Of a stretch of DNA of 64,000 bases, positions 12,430 through 25,704 are shown piece by piece (the first letter of the stretch is position 1; every line of letters starts with the position of its first letter). The stretch lies in NCBI GenBank assembly GCA_038380795.1, contig CM076279.1, forward strand, positions 9,067,001 to 9,131,000, in the 5' to 3' direction. The translations under genes and the position numbers were made by a program. The notes beneath the pieces are model-generated. The model did not search any database, was not told where the DNA came from, and was given only the letters and a program-made list of their open reading frames with translations. This stretch comes from Pyrocephalus nanus. Its lineage: Eukaryota > Chordata > Aves > Passeriformes > Tyrannidae.

Positions 12430-15400
12430 TGTGCAAACCTGGCACAGGATGGGGCTGGCAGGCTGGCAGGATCTTTGCTTCCACACCCTCATTTCCATCT
12501 CATCCAGCTCTGCAGTTCCAGCAGAAAGGATGTAGAAAGACTTTTGGCTGGAGCAGTAGAAGGGATGGCTAATGCACTCCAGCCCTCACCTCACTGGTGC
12601 CTGTAGAAATACATGATTAATTTGTTTAAAACATCTCTGAGGATGTGTGTGTTATTCCTATGCTGCAAACCAGAGCCAGAGCCTTGGTCTGTAATTCTTT
12701 TAGGGAAAGATGTCATAGTTGGTCTTGATTAAACTTTTAGTTTAATGTTGATTAAACCATGGCTAAATTATTCATGTGTCTAGCTATTCATACAATACAG
12801 AAGGAATTTATTGCAATGGGATGAGTTGACGTGCCCAGTGTTAAAAACTTGCTGTTGTGCTCGTTAGCAACAGGCATGGAAAAATAAACAAATAGGATGG
12901 CAGGGGAGGGCCCTTCTGCATTCCCACCGCAGTGCAGTAGAGCTGTGGGTTAAACTGAAACAGCATTGGGTTTATGGTGATTTTTAGCCACAGATCTCAT
13001 GTCATAGCCTGCTCTCCTGCCAAGGAAACACGGGCAGGCTTGCTCTCTTCTAATGGGGAAACCCAAAACATTGCAGGACGTGGCCACCGCCGTGGTGGTG
13101 GCGCAGGGCCAGGCGGGACGGTCCCTTGGTGCCATAACAAGCCATGATTTAGTGGAGGGAAACCTCCAAAGTCAACGCTCGTAAGGAAAACCCCAGGGCT
13201 GTTCTGGTGTCTGGCAGAGTAGATGAAACACCAGGCTGAAGGGATTTCTCCAAGAGGTCTTCCACTTTCTCTACAGTGCTGGCTTTTTTTTCCTCCAGAG
13301 CTGAGAAGCTTGGCATGTGTGTAACACATCCCACACCCCCAGGGCACGCTTGTACCGGTCACTGGGAGGTGTTCCTGCTGCTGTCATTCCTCGGGGATAA
13401 AACATAAAATTTAGGACTGGATGTGCATGAATCTACCCTGGTGCCTGGATGGTTCAGATCTGGGGTCAAGGGTGGCTGGGTCAGAGCCACATCCTTGGCT
13501 CTGGTGGCCTGTGGAGGAGCTCGTTACTGGAGGCTGGAGGAGGTCACACTTTAGAGGAAAATAAAACCATTTTGGGGCATGAGGAGTTAAGAGAAAGGAT
13601 GTTGTGGTGTGCTGGAGGAAAGGGTGACTCTCTGAGGTGGTCATTCCAGCCTGCACTGCTTTGGTACCCTCTAGAAAAAGCTTCAGAGTTTTGACAAAGC
13701 ACCAAACTCTGAAATTTTGTAGTGTTGCCCAGAGCCCTGTGTACCCCTCTCCTTGCTCAGGTGGGCTCCCACCAGCATTACATTCCTGGGTTGCACAGAG
13801 ATGGTGCTGCTGGTGGAAGGGAGGCAACAAGCCCTGAGGGTTTGGGGCATGCTGGAGGCTCTTCAGGGCACAGAGGTGAGTTGGACATTGTTCACTTGTC
13901 TTTATAATCTACAGATCAACAGGTCCTGCTGGCTTAAGTTCTACAGCCTGAGAGACATATGGGCCATGTTTTGGTTTCACCCAGCCTGGGTGATGTTTTT
14001 TGGGTAGCAGAAGGTCTTTCCTAAAGTCTGTGCTGCTCAAACACTTTGGAGGGGCTGGTGGGGCCTGAGGGAGTGAAGGTCATTTTGCTATGCCCAGTGC
14101 TCATCTGCAAGCTCATGGTGCTCCTCAAGGTCATTTTTTTTAGGCCAGCCTTTCTCAGGGGACAGAATCAGGACTCCAACCATGGCTTGTTCCAGCTGAG
14201 GGTCCCTATGGTCCCCTCAGACTCGGGGGAGTCTCATCCCCAGGGGCTGGAGGTGCTGGGAGGAGGACTGAATAGGCTGGGGAGCCTGTTCCTCTTACAC
14301 CTCCCCACGAAACAGCTCCAAAGCCTCAGGTTTATCTAATCTCCCCCCAGCCCTGCTCTCCCACACCCTGATCCCAGAGAAGAGGCTGAACACCAGTCAG
14401 GACCTCTCCCATCACCTTATTTCAACTAAGGGCTGAGTTTCCTTGCCTGAACCCACCAGGATGCAACTCCTGACCCCAGATCTCACACCCCAGCGCAGAC
14501 AGCAAGAGCTGTGGTCCCCCTGGGGCTGATATTGGGGTTTATAAAGCCCTGTGTCTTCCTTTGGGCATTGCAGGGGAGGTAACACAGCTCCTGCACAATA
14601 GGAACTGTGCCTGGGGAGGCATTTGGTCCTTGTTAGCAGATGCTCAGTAGCTGTTTTGTCATTTTTCTTGTTTGTCATAAAAAATAAATACAGTTTAATG
14701 GATGATCTTACAGAGGCAGGTTTTGGCAACAAAATAGACCGTGTCCCACTATAAACTTGATGTGTATAATTTAAAGCAAGATGGAATATAAAACCATTTC
14801 CAGCTCAGAGGAGGGAGAGGGAGACACAGATTTAAGTCTTGATTGTGCTGAAATGAAAAACAGCACATTCTTGGATAGTGTATTAAATCAAGCATTTTAT
14901 TTTATAGAGTCCAAACCATAAACAGCCTTTTTAAGAATAATTAATCACATAATTTTTTTTGTTTGTTTACAAAATTCAGGAAGCTGATTTCTTTCATGTC
15001 TTTGTGTATATTTCTAGAGATATTGTGTGCAAAAGAGCAGCTCTAAACACCAAAGATGATTATTTGGAGAGCAAGGAGGACTTTAGGGGATGTTCCTGAC
15101 AAAATCCCATCCATTAGCGGAGATTTAAGGAATGATCTGAGGAGTCTTTGGGAATGATGCCTCTGATGGGGAAAGTTGGGCTCTGGAGCCAAGGGCAGGG
15201 ATGTGGTGTGGTGGTGGGGAGGTGAGTGGAAGAGGCAGCTGGTGATGTGATGACCATCCCTGCTGTCACAGACTGGCATTAAGGAGGTTGGTGAGGACTG
15301 GGGGGCTTGTGGGGGTGTCTGCAGAGGATGCTTCTCTTCTGACCTGTGTTGTGCTCACCTTCCATCCAGATGGGAAAATCCTGCCCATTGACGTTACTGA

Positions 15401-16130
15401 ACCTGGGCAGTTCATTCTTACTGGGATCAGAAACGGGACAGGTCTGTGCTCTCAGCACCATCTCCATCACCCCACAGAGCTGTGGGCAGAGCACCCCATG
15501 CCCCTTTGCTGCAAATCACCACAGCTCTGCTCCAGCTGGAAGAGGGATGAGGATTTCTGCCAAGGAAAGAGAGAGATCCAAAGTGCATTTCCTCCATGTT
15601 CCTGTTGTGTAAAGAGCCCAGTCCCTCTGGTTTTGGGAGCCTGGCTCGCCTCACTCTGCTCTGGTGGTTCAGTTCTGGTTTCAGCAGAGCCAATGTAAAT
15701 CCAAAACAGCTCTAGGGAAGTCAGTCAAGTTCCCAGAGACAGGAGGCTGGAGGAGATAGGAAACTATTCACAGCTTGTCTGTAGCTGCTGACATGACACA
15801 TAAAAAGCTGGCTGAAGGCAGCTCGATGTGCTACAGGCGCTAATCTCTGCTGTTAGTGGGTTTCCTGACACTTCCCATTGTCAGAGCTTCTTTACAGTTG
15901 TTTGCAGGACTGCAAAACCTCAATCTTTTCGGTTGAAATGCATCCCCCCTTGTGCCATCCACGACACAGGTAGCGCCACTGTGCGAGATTCTGCTTTTTC
16001 TTGATTTTGTTATGACCTGAGGAGCTGCCCAAACCCCGCTGTGTTAAAAATAGCAAATGATAAAGCTTCGAAGTCTTGCACCCTGGAGGAGTTCAAGCCA
16101 ATGTTCCCCCTGCCTGAGCAACCCCTGTGC

Positions 16131-16490
16131 CAGCCTGGAGCAGAGAAGGTTCCAGGAAAACCTTAGAGCCTAAAGGGGCTCCAAGAGAGCTGGAGAGGGA
16201 CTTTGGACAAGGGCCTGGAGGGACAGGACAAGAGGGAATAAATTTGAGCTGAAGGAGGGTAGATTTATATTGGATATTAGGAAGAAATTTCTGACTGTGA
16301 GGGTGGGCAGGCCCTGGCACAGGTTGCCCAGAGAAGCTGTGGCTGTCCCATCCCTGAGAGTGTCCAAGGCTGGGTTGGACAGGGCTTGGAGCAACCTGGG
16401 CTGGTGGAAGGTGTCCCTGCCCAGGGCAGGGGGTGGGACTGGGTGGTCTTTCAGGTCCTTTCCAACCCAAACCATCATGTAATTTTATAA
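16131..16490 (+). mobile_element. CR1 LINE 3' fragment
   Basis: About 360 bp of CR1 runs from the segment around CTCCAAGAGAGCTGGAGAG through the ORF2 C-terminal coding tail (DIRKKFL, then WHRLPREAV) to the 3' UTR (GGTCCTTTCCAACCCAAACC). It ends in a degraded tail at ATTTTATAATTAAA. It is 5'-truncated and no longer coding. Confidence 0.93.
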
Positions 16491-16895
16491 TTAAATAACC
16501 CACCAGGTCCCATATTAAACCCACCCTCCTTCTGTAGCAAGGGGCCATACACTAATGTGCGTGTACCAGAAGGTAAACTAACCTTTTTTTCTCAGCTAAA
16601 AAGTGATGTTTTACTGGAAGACCAAACCAGTTTTCTTTGGCTGTGCTGCCGCCCGTCCTCATGGCAGCTGCACTGCTGCTGTTCCCCGGTTGGGGTACTT
16701 ATTGCTGGAGGTGTTGTGGCAATATGTTGGAGCTGAAACATATCGGCTTCATGCCAAAATAATTCGCTTCAGGCTGTTTGACTCTTTTTTTCCGATGAAA
16801 AATCAAGATTTCCTCTGCAAGATGAGACATGATTTCAGTGGGGTGCGGGAGGATTGAGTGGTGGTGGTGAGGGAAGAGGAAATAACTGTCTTTTT

Positions 16896-16913
16896 AAAAA
16901 AAAAAAAAAAAAA
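16896..16913 (+). repeat. A18 mononucleotide tract
   Basis: An A run is followed by CAAAACCAAAACC, so the stretch is a slightly degenerate poly(A). Confidence 0.9.
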
Positions 16914-19900
16914 CAAAACCAAAACCAAACTAAAAATTACTTTGCTTTTGCAAAATAAATTCTATGACACATTTTTTTTTTTCTACCAGCCCTAATTTTG
17001 AGCAGTGTTTGCAGTTGGAGCAGCTCACATTCCTGGAGGAAAAGGGTATAAATTCTAGCACCAAATTTGAGGCTGGTAATGGACTTTACTCGCTGGGACC
17101 TTGTGCCACCAGCAAGGCATGGAGCCCCTGTGGTGTTCGTGGTGGGACCTCTCTGGACCCTGTTGGGTTTCATCAATAAGCCAAAGGAGAGCTGCGGGCT
17201 CTGGGTGCCCTTGGATGGGTCAGGGGGTGTGTGCATGTTCTGAGCCTCCCTGCTCTCCAACCATTTGTCATCCCCAAAGCCAAGAGGAAAAAATCACAAC
17301 TTTCAGGACAGAAAGAGCAGAAAGGGTTTCACCACTCGCTGGTTTGCTTGAAGAAAACGGATCAATAACACTTGTTACTTAACTAAATAAAACCAAGCCA
17401 GACTCCAGCTTGCTGGATCTCCAGGGGTGTATTTTGTGGCTGAAAAGGTGCCTTTTCTCCTTGGAAATGGCATGAAATGTTTTCTATTTTGTGTGGGTAT
17501 TAGGGGAAAGACACAGGAACTTTTCTTCTTTCTGGTTTGCCCTGGCTTGTGATGGGTGACCCCCTAAGTGCTGCTTATCAGCCCCGGAGCCCCTGCCCCT
17601 CTTTGCAAGGCTGGTGCAGTGTCACTGCAGTTGCTGTTCCATGAGCAGATCTGATTCTGAGGAGTGATGTTTCGTAGAGGATTTGCTTCAGAGAAAGAAC
17701 AGCTGATGGTTCATCACATTCCCTGTTGAAATTTGTGGAGAGGAGGGAGGTATTGAGCAGGTATTTCTGCAGAAATCATCTTGTGAAAGTTTCCAGTTTG
17801 GTATTTTTTTGGTAGAGTTTTTTGATTTCTTGAAGCAGAGTTTTGGTCCACGGACTGGCTTTTTTTTATACTACCATGGGACTACTTTTCTTGATCAAAA
17901 AACCTGTTTTTTCTTCATGCTGCTCCTCCTCAAAGTGCTGCCCAGAGCAGCAGGGCCTTCTCCTCAAGCTGTGCCACGGCTTCCTGATGGAAAATGATGT
18001 CCTCCAGCAGTGAGGAGGGCCTACACATTTATCACACAACTGCTCCCATGGAGCCATGACAGGAGGCTGTTTTGCCACCAGGTGAGATCTCCCTAGCATT
18101 GACAATCATGGTTCTTTTGGTGGGTCTGGAGACCTTCCCGTTGTGGTGCAGCTCCCTGGATAGCAGGACAGCTGTGGCTCAGCCTCTGTGTCCTCCCCAT
18201 CTCAGCTGTGCTGTGCTGAAGGAGGTGAGCAGGGAGCTGAGTATTCCACAGTGATGCTGTTCCTTCTCCCTCTTGTCTCCCGTGGAGCAGCTCGGGAGCA
18301 AAGAGCCAGAGGGGACCGAGTGGTTGTGCTGAGCTGATGACAGTCTCTGGCGTAGGAGCTCTGAGGATTCCCCCTGCTCTGTGCTCTGCCCCCAGAATGA
18401 GTAAATAAAAGCCTCCTCATTTATTTATGATGCAAATAGCAACTGTGTGTTCAGCTCTAGGATTTTTTGATTATTTATTTAGAGCCTCTTGTCTCAGGGG
18501 CACTGGCTGTTTGCGTGCAGGAGGCATCTGTCTGGCCTTATTACCCACAAATAGACATCTTGCTCCTCAGGCTCTGGCTGCTAATGTTTTGAAAGTCTGC
18601 TGTGAAAACATAAATCCTTCCAGGGAGACACAGATCCCCTGGTCCTTCCTCTTCAGAGTCAGTAGGAGCAGCTTTTCTGAAAATCCCGCTATGTCCCACT
18701 CCCATGGAGCAGATGAACACTGAGCTCCTCTGGGCATGAGGGTTTCTACTGGGGTAGCACCAAAGAGGAAAGGCTAAAATCCAGTTGCTGTAGGTCCTCA
18801 GCCCCAAAAACTAAAGGGGTGATGGGCGGTAAGTGGATATGGGCAGGTATGAAAACAAAGAGACAGTATTTGGCCTAAAATACCAGTCAGGGCTGCTGGG
18901 ATCCCCTTCTTCTTCCCCCATAATGGGAGGCAGAGTGTTGTTGTGTGCCAGAGGTGCTGAGTTTGTCTTGTTCCACAACCAGGCACAAAGAGGAGCTCTG
19001 CTGGGTTCCAGGAGACCTGGGAGTGAATCAGTGCTGCCTTGTGAATGTTGTCCCAAGGTGCCTTTAGATACTCCTGGTTCTTCTCAGGGGGGTGGCTGAT
19101 TAGGTTCTGGCATTTGGCTTTATGATGACACTCGGGTCACCCTCTTGGCTTTGACAGCTGATGGAGCACAAGCATTCCTGCAGAGAGCATCCCATTAATG
19201 ATCCAGGGCATGGAGCAGCTCCAGAGCTTGGTGAGTGCCATCCTGACAGTATTTTCAATGAGTGCAAAGGCAGGGAGGGGAGGGCTTGTCCCAGCAGATG
19301 GACGAGCCCAGAAGGGTTAGGTTGGGATGAAGGAATTCTGTCCAACCCAGCTGGTCACAGCTGTGGCACCATCACAGGGCTCTGTGAGGAAAGGCACTGA
19401 CAGCTCGCCCTGACCCTTTGCCACCATCTCATTATCCACCAAGTTATACTTGCTGAAATGTCCCATGCAGGAATCCCCTTCTTTATAAAATGATGCCAAA
19501 CTCAGGACTTTTAGAGGCAGGAGTTGATTTTTTTGAGATTTCTTTTCAAAAAGCATTATTTACGCTTTTATTTGACTGCCTGTCTTGCAGTCTTGGGGCC
19601 CATAGGTAGGAATTATTTTTCCTGGTACCTCCAGGGTGTGGTTTTTGCAGGGTAAAATCATTTACATCCCTTAAGTCTCAGAACTGCGAGGCAGAAATAG
19701 AAGAATTAATCCCTACCCCATAGCACAGCTGGCCAGCCTGCAACAGAAGACAATTAAATCCAGACCTAAATGATCAAACTTAGCACCTAAATGAGTGACC
19801 AAAGGCTCAGGTCCAAGCTCAGATCGTTGTAGGTCTTGGATCTCTTCTCTTACAGACTGAGAAAAGGTTGCTGTTAAGCAAGACGGATTTTGCTTGGCTC

Positions 19901-22127
19901 CTTCACTCATGGCAGGATTTCCAGGGTTTTCCAGGACTCCAGCCATTCTCACAGGTCTTCTCTGAATCCTCCTCCAGCTTCTCAGCCTACATTTCAAGGT
20001 GTGCAGCTGCCCAGGACTTTACAGACAGGATCCTACATGAGTTTTGGATCCCTTGTGCAGACATCCACCCCTGTGGCTGGTGGTGGAAACCACTGCTGCT
20101 GGTGACAGAAGTCTTTTAGAACTGGCAAAATTGAGAAAAGGGGGATGTCCAGGAGCCCCTGGGCTTGGAGAAGGTATTTAGGGATTTGGGGTGGTGTGGC
20201 ATTCCTGTGGCAGATCATCAGTGTGTGTCCTGGAGGGACAGCAGGGGCTGGGTACAGGTAAAGAGCAGAGTGGTGGATGTTGTGTCTGCTCTGTGCGTGT
20301 GTCCCCAGATGTGCACACATCTGGAGGGATTTGGGAGGTATTCAAATACTGAAAAAAACTTACAGGGGTGCACAGACAGGCCTTGGTGAGTGTCAGAGTC
20401 TCACCACAAACACATTATCAGCTGCTCAGGAGAGCTGGGGTGGGCCTGGGCTCTGCAGCAGGGCAGGACCCGAGTGGCTGTGTTCCATGGGCAGCTGGGA
20501 TGCACAAATGGAAAACCCTGGAGCTGCAGCTGCCACTGGGGCTGCAGTGGGTTCTCCAGCCTCTTTGGTCTCTGGGCTTGGACTCCAGCCAGGGTGAATC
20601 TCATGGAGGGGCTGGGATGAGGAGGAGGGGAACAAACTGTTTAGAGGGCCATGAATAGGAGCTTTCATGAGCTGTCATTTCCCATTACAGCTGACTCGAC
20701 ATGGAAACACAGCGCAGGGCCCTGGCAGGAGAGGTTCCCCTGCTTCCAAATCCCAGCCAACTCCATCCACAGCCTCCTCTGGCTCTTTGGAGACTGAACC
20801 TTTCAGCTTGAACCCGCTACAGTGACTGCTGGACCCACCAGCTGCAGGACACTTGCTCAGCTCTTGCTTGGTGACATGGAGAGGGGGGCAGAAGGACCAG
20901 GACCTTGCTGTGCTGGATGTGAGTTGATGTGGGTGATACAAGGGATTCTGCAGCACCTACCCCGAGTGCAAGGATGCCAAGTGCATGAACCTTCAAGCAA
21001 GACCTTATGCAGTGAGAGCCTCCTGCCAAAAGGTAGCAGGGAATTCGATGTAAAACCAGAATTTTTCTCCATTTGCCTTGGAATCCAATATCCTCCTGAG
21101 CTGGCTCCCCTATTGCCTCACAGAGATCAGCTGTCCACCAATCTACCAATACCTCCCAAACTTGGCTGCATTTCAGTGCTTGTGGGATGTCATATAAAAA
21201 GAACAGGAGGATGATTGAGAGGCCCCGTTTCCGACTGACCGTGGTGCAAAGTGCCTGAATCTGAGCCCGAGGATGGAGCTACACCCTGTGTGTGTGGATG
21301 GTTGCAGGAGTTCTTGGTGTCATGTCTGGTTGGACATGGGTGTGGTGGTGCTGGAAGGGAAGGAGAGCTTAGAAAAGGAGTTTCCAGCAGGGAGTAGCCA
21401 AGGGAAACTGGTAGTTCGGATGCCAATAAATTGGAACCGAGATTACAAAGGCAGGGAGTAATTTTAGTGCCCTGAGGCTCATTCATCTGCTTAATTCTGG
21501 GTTCAGGTGGTTGGTACAGGAAAGGATGGGGGCCAAGGGCTGAGCATGGAAATCCCCAAAGCCTATCTCTGGCAGAATTAGTCCCTGTTCCTCCCTGAGC
21601 AGGGTGTGAGGGCAGCTCTGAGGGAGCAACGTGCCGAGTGTGGGGCTGGAGCTCCCCAGAGCCCTGAGATGCTGTGGGTGCGTGGGGAGAAGGGCTGGGA
21701 GGAAGGAAAGGGTGGAAAAGCTGCACTGCTCCAAGGATGGAGCAGAGAAGGGGTGTGAAGCACCAATGACACCTCTGCAAGGGCGAGCCTTGCAGACACA
21801 GCTGCTGCTCTCCAGTTCTGTGGTGTGTCCCAGCCTGCAGCTCCCTTCAACCTCCCCTTTCATCCCTCCAATCTTTATTTCAGTTGATTAATAAAAAACT
21901 CCTTTCCTCCTCTCGGCAGAGATACTGGAGCACAGCCCACGTGTTGGGAGGGGAGGGAGGGAATAGCTGCAGCTTGGCTTCTCTCCTCTGACCACCAGCC
22001 AGCTCCCTATCTCGGGATGGATCCAACAGGAGCACAGGAGCTCGCATCCAAGAAACCCCAGTGCTCTGCCAGGGCCACACAGGTAGCAGAGAGCCTGATA
22101 GAAAGGCAAGTGAAACATCTGGGAGTC

Positions 22128-22145
22128 TTTTTTTTTTTTTTTTTT
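22128..22145 (+). repeat. T18 mononucleotide tract
   Basis: A T run sits in the 3' flank 190 bp before the opposed CR1 pair. No source element is recognisable. Confidence 0.9.
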
Positions 22146-22332
22146 CCTGCTGCCTCCTCTGTATTTCAGGGCAGGAACTCTCTGATGTTCACAGTGGATG
22201 TGCAAAGCTCCAAATGCTCCAGTCTCCCACATGAACCCCCCTGTGTGGGCACAAACTTGTGCCTGTGTCTGTCTAGGAAATCTGGATCGCAGGACAACAA
22301 CGATATTCTGCAGCCAAATGTCAATTGATTTA

Positions 22333-22542
22333 ATAGAATCACAGAATACAGAATGGTTTGGGTTGGAAGGGACCTTAAAGATCATTGGATTTCACCTCCC
22401 TGCACTGGGCAGGGACACCTTCCACCAGCCCAGGTGGCTCCAAACCCTGTCCAACCTGGCCTTGGACACTTCCAGGGATGGAGCAGCCACAGCTTCTCTG
22501 GGCAACCTGTGCCAGGGCCTGCCCACCCTCTGAGTAAAGAAT
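22333..22542 (-). mobile_element. CR1 LINE 3' fragment, minus-strand member of an opposed pair
   Basis: The plus strand begins TAGAATCACAGAATACAGAA and continues with GGTTTGGGTTGGAAGGGACC, the reverse complement of the CR1 3' end. It runs through CTTCTCTGGGCAACCTGTGCC and stops near GCCCACCCTCTGAGTAAAGA. About 45 bp further on a second CR1 fragment starts in the opposite orientation. Confidence 0.93.
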
Positions 22543-22585
22543 TAAACACTGGTTCAAGAAACCATCAGATCAGATGCATTTTTGC

Positions 22586-22735
22586 CCAGGGGAGTGGTGG
22601 AATCACCATCCCTAGAAGTGTTCAAAAATGTGCAAATGTGGCACTTGGGGACATGGTGGACCTGGCAGTGCTGGGTTAATGGTTGGACTGAATGGTCTGA
22701 GAGGGCTTTTCCAAACTTAATGATTCTATGATTTT
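22586..22735 (+). mobile_element. CR1 LINE 3' fragment of a different subfamily
   Basis: The fragment starts at the GGAGTGGTGGAATCACCATC segment and includes the ATGTGGCACTTGGGGACATG block, the CAGTGCTGGGTTAATGGTTG block and a 3' end at AATGATTCTATGATTTTG. These diagnostic blocks match the older CR1 type in which the tail reads 'dominant GGCACTTAGGGACATGG', not the type seen in the neighbouring minus-strand fragment. Confidence 0.9.
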
Positions 22736-23417
22736 GGGAGGGGCAGTGAAGCATCAAAAATGCACCCAGTAAAGCTCGTTAGCAACTCTTCCCCCCTTCT
22801 TTCTTCCTGAGAGATGTCTTATCCAGCCTGGGAATGGGAGTCCTGCCATGTAACATGACTGAGTAATCCCTAATACCAACAAATAGCTTAAACAGATAAT
22901 TTCCTAACAACACAAGCAGCAAATTCTGTTCCTGTGAGCCATCCAGCTGAGAGACAGTGAGAGAAGTGAAAAAAACTATTTCAGGAATTAATTGTGAGCA
23001 GAGAAGGACTCCAGTGTCAGCAGTGCAGGAAAGAGGGAATAAAAACCCTACAGAAAAATATAATTTAAACATCCACAGAAGACATGCAAATGCAGGCACA
23101 ATGAGGGGCCTCTGGATTTTTCCTAATGAACTCTAATGCAAAGGGGAAATTAAAGAACTCTGTTTTCCACTCTGCCCAGTTGCAGAGTGCCTGTGCAGGA
23201 GCTGGAGCGTGAGGAAGGCTGTGGTGCTGGAGGGTGAGGGATGGGGCCAGGGAGGGACTTTTCTGCTCTCAGCCTAACAAGCAGAACTTGTCAGGATTGT
23301 ATTTTTGATGGAATATTCTTGTTTGTTAAGCAAAACTAACAACTCACTCAACAAAACTGGAACTTTAAGCAGGAAAAGATCAGCCTGGATAAACTTCTTG
23401 ACTGTTTTTTTTGGTTG

Positions 23418-23440
23418 TTTTTTTTTTTTTTTTTTTTTTT
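23418..23440 (+). repeat. T23 mononucleotide tract
   Basis: An uninterrupted T run follows TTTTTTTTGGTTG. No flanking element is recognised. Confidence 0.9.
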
Positions 23441-24009
23441 CTAAAAGGGTCTTCAAGATGGTTCAATATCTGAGGCCATTTATTTTTTGAAATAGAAACA
23501 TCCATTTTTCTACTCCATAATGCTTCTCATTTTGAATCATAAGCCAAGTATAGCATGAATGGGCCTTCTCTGCTGAAGGCAGAATTGAAACCAAATGTTT
23601 AAAAATTATCTATTCAAAACGCTTGGCTTGACTCGACTCAGACAACTGTTGCTTTTTTAAACTATAAACAATATTGAAATTCTGGCTGTTTATCCCCAGA
23701 TGACTTGAGGATTGTTTACAATTTTTCGACGTTTCTCAGGAACTAAAAACCTGTTTCTCATGTATATTTATGCTGGCAGCTGCTATCGAAAGGACAGCTC
23801 AGCTCCTCGAAAAGTGGAAGCATATGACAATTTTCTCTTTAGGAAAGCTGGTAAAATATGGGGTGTCAAAGCAGGATGAATTTCCCTGGCCAGTTTGGCT
23901 GTCCAGGCAGCTGTTGCATCTGGGCAGGGTCCTTGGGGTTGTTTTCCCTCTGGGGTGATGGTGCTGAGGGTCCAACGTGCACCATGAACCCCACGCTCTC
24001 CCCAAAACT

Positions 24010-24022
24010 CCCCCCCCCCCCC
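24010..24022 (+). repeat. C13 mononucleotide tract
   Basis: Thirteen consecutive C bases lie upstream of the CR1 fragment at 24.1 kb. Such runs are prone to length error in sequencing. Confidence 0.95.
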
Positions 24023-24144
24023 ATTCAGGGCACGTTGTGTCTGAGAGGGATTTGGTGGTTGAAACATAAAACTCTGGGTGCACATTCCTGAGCTGCCTGG
24101 AAAATGAGCTACTGTTTGACAGAGGCAGAACCCATACCTGGGAT

Positions 24145-24300
24145 CCCAGAGAAGCTGTGGCTGCCCCATCCCTGGAAGTGTCCAAGGCCAGGTTGGACAG
24201 GGCTTGGAGCAACCTGGGATAGTGGAAGGTGTCCCTGCCCACGGCAGGGGGTTGGAAGATGATCTTTAAGGCCCCTTCAAGCCCAACCCATCCTGTGATC
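24145..24300 (+). mobile_element. Short CR1 LINE 3' fragment
   Basis: About 155 bp begins at CCCAGAGAAGCTGTGGCTGC, passes through GTGTCCAAGGCCAGGTTGG and GGAGCAACCTGGGATAGTGG, and ends near CAACCCATCCTGTGATC. Only the 3'-most CR1 sequence is left. Reverse-strand open frames across it are shadows. Confidence 0.92.
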
Positions 24301-25704
24301 TGGCCATGCAGGGGTGCAGGTGCTCTGCCTGGGGCCAGGATCTGCTGGAAATGGGTCAACTCTGCCATTAACAAGCTTTTCTGAGGTGGTGAGAGCTCAG
24401 ATGTGATCCCCGTGGCAGTTGTGATGAGGTATGTGGGCAGTCCACTGCTTCTTCCAGACATCTCCTGCGTGAGTCTCTGCTCCTGATGACACGGTTTGTG
24501 CTGTTCGGGGTCACTGAGGGGCAGGCAGAGCTCACATCTTGCTCAGCAAGGCACACAGGAGTAGCATCCAACTCACATGAGCAGAGCTGGCCAAGTTCTG
24601 AGCCCCAGCCCTGCCAGCAGCTCCCCTGGGTAGTCATAAAAATAATTTCTTCACTGACCCTTGAATCTTCTCACTGTGGAAGATGGAGGAGTTTGGTCTC
24701 AGGCCGATACTGGGTTTGTCACAGGAGAGGGTAACAGTGAAGGGTTTCTTTAAATCATGGTGTAGCATTGCTGTTGGTTTTATCTTTGTAATTCCCATGG
24801 CAGGTGGCTAGAGACGTGCCTGTGGAACAGGATGGGCTCCTAAACTGGGGTCCTTGGATTGTGAATTCACTTTGGCCAACAGACCCTGTCCGGACTTAAC
24901 AGAGCTGATTAAAACCCCGAAGGAAATGGCTCCAGCAATTCCAGCAAAACCCAGTGATGCTGCTGAGCTGATGAGGTGCTGGAGGCCCTGGTGGGATGCT
25001 CCCTTGCCTCCAACAGGAGCCTGCCCTGTGCTCAGAGCACAGCCAGCCCTGCACATCCCAAAGCTGGGGGTCCTGGGAAGCTGCTGCAGCCTTTTCACAC
25101 TGGCAGAGCCCCACGAGCTGCAGCCCAGGCAGCTGTGTGAGTGCAGAGAGGGGGGTAATTAGATTGTTTGCCCTGTCGATATGATGCATTCAGCCACTTT
25201 CCTCTGTGCTCTTAAACTTGTCCTCCTCAGGAGAATGTTTTCACTCCGTTGCCATCTCCTCTGTGCCCAGCCCCGGGGGTCCCCAGCAGTGAGCTGGATA
25301 GAAAATCTATTGATTGTGTTCCAGAAGCCCTGTACAAGGGAAGGTAAGTGCTCCCCAGCCAATACCTCTCAGTCATTTCCTTTAGGTTGTTGCTCACATG
25401 CCCTAAATCACAGCAGGTGGTGAAAGAACAAAAGAAACGAGCTGGAGAAACACTGGCCCAGCAGGTCTAATCCTGTCTGCAGCACCACCATTGCTCTGGC
25501 ACCACGGGAGGAACTCAGAGAGGCCAGATGCTGGTGTGTCTGTGGAGAAGGACCCTCCATTTCCAAGACTGTTCCGAGTTTCAGGAGAGGCAACAGCAAA
25601 GAAGAGCAGGGAGATGTACATTCACACCGGAGCATTCGGCCTCCAGAAGCCACACAGTTGCCTTAAGAACTGTGAGATGCTGACGACCATCATTATTCCT
25701 AATT

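Larger units (their letters stand above)
8751..16130. other. Intergenic sequence with no recognised gene
   Basis: GC-richer segments at 9.0-9.9 kb hold several long but unrelated overlapping open frames without recognisable domains. The AC microsatellite and the A21/T27 pair are the only repeats recognised. A small hairpin (ATTAAAC-TTTTA-GTTTAAT) lies at 12728-12746. Confidence 0.6.
16491..22332. other. Intergenic sequence with no recognised gene
   Basis: The stretch is unique sequence with A and T runs at 16.9 and 22.1 kb. A short AT-rich island at 18.4-18.5 kb contains an ATGCAAAT octamer (reading TGATGCAAATAGC). Open frames of 100-196 codons here overlap one another in different frames and show no domain. 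Confidence 0.55.
22736..24144. other. Intergenic sequence between CR1 fragments
   Basis: The stretch is AT-rich unique sequence with the T23 and C13 runs and an ATGCAAAT octamer at 23084-23091. No gene is recognised. Confidence 0.55.

Noticed and set aside
14180..14410. Segment resembling CR1 wording (CAGAGAAGAGGCTGAACACC)
   Set aside because: There is no collinear match over a useful length and the element ends are missing.
15346..15500. Possible small exon between AG and GT-like sites, encoding a DGKILPIDV-like peptide
   Set aside because: No family is recognised and weak splice signals of this kind are common by chance.
23799..24461. 220-codon minus-strand open frame
   Set aside because: Its middle is the reverse of the CR1 fragment at 24.1-24.3 kb and the rest has no recognisable domain.
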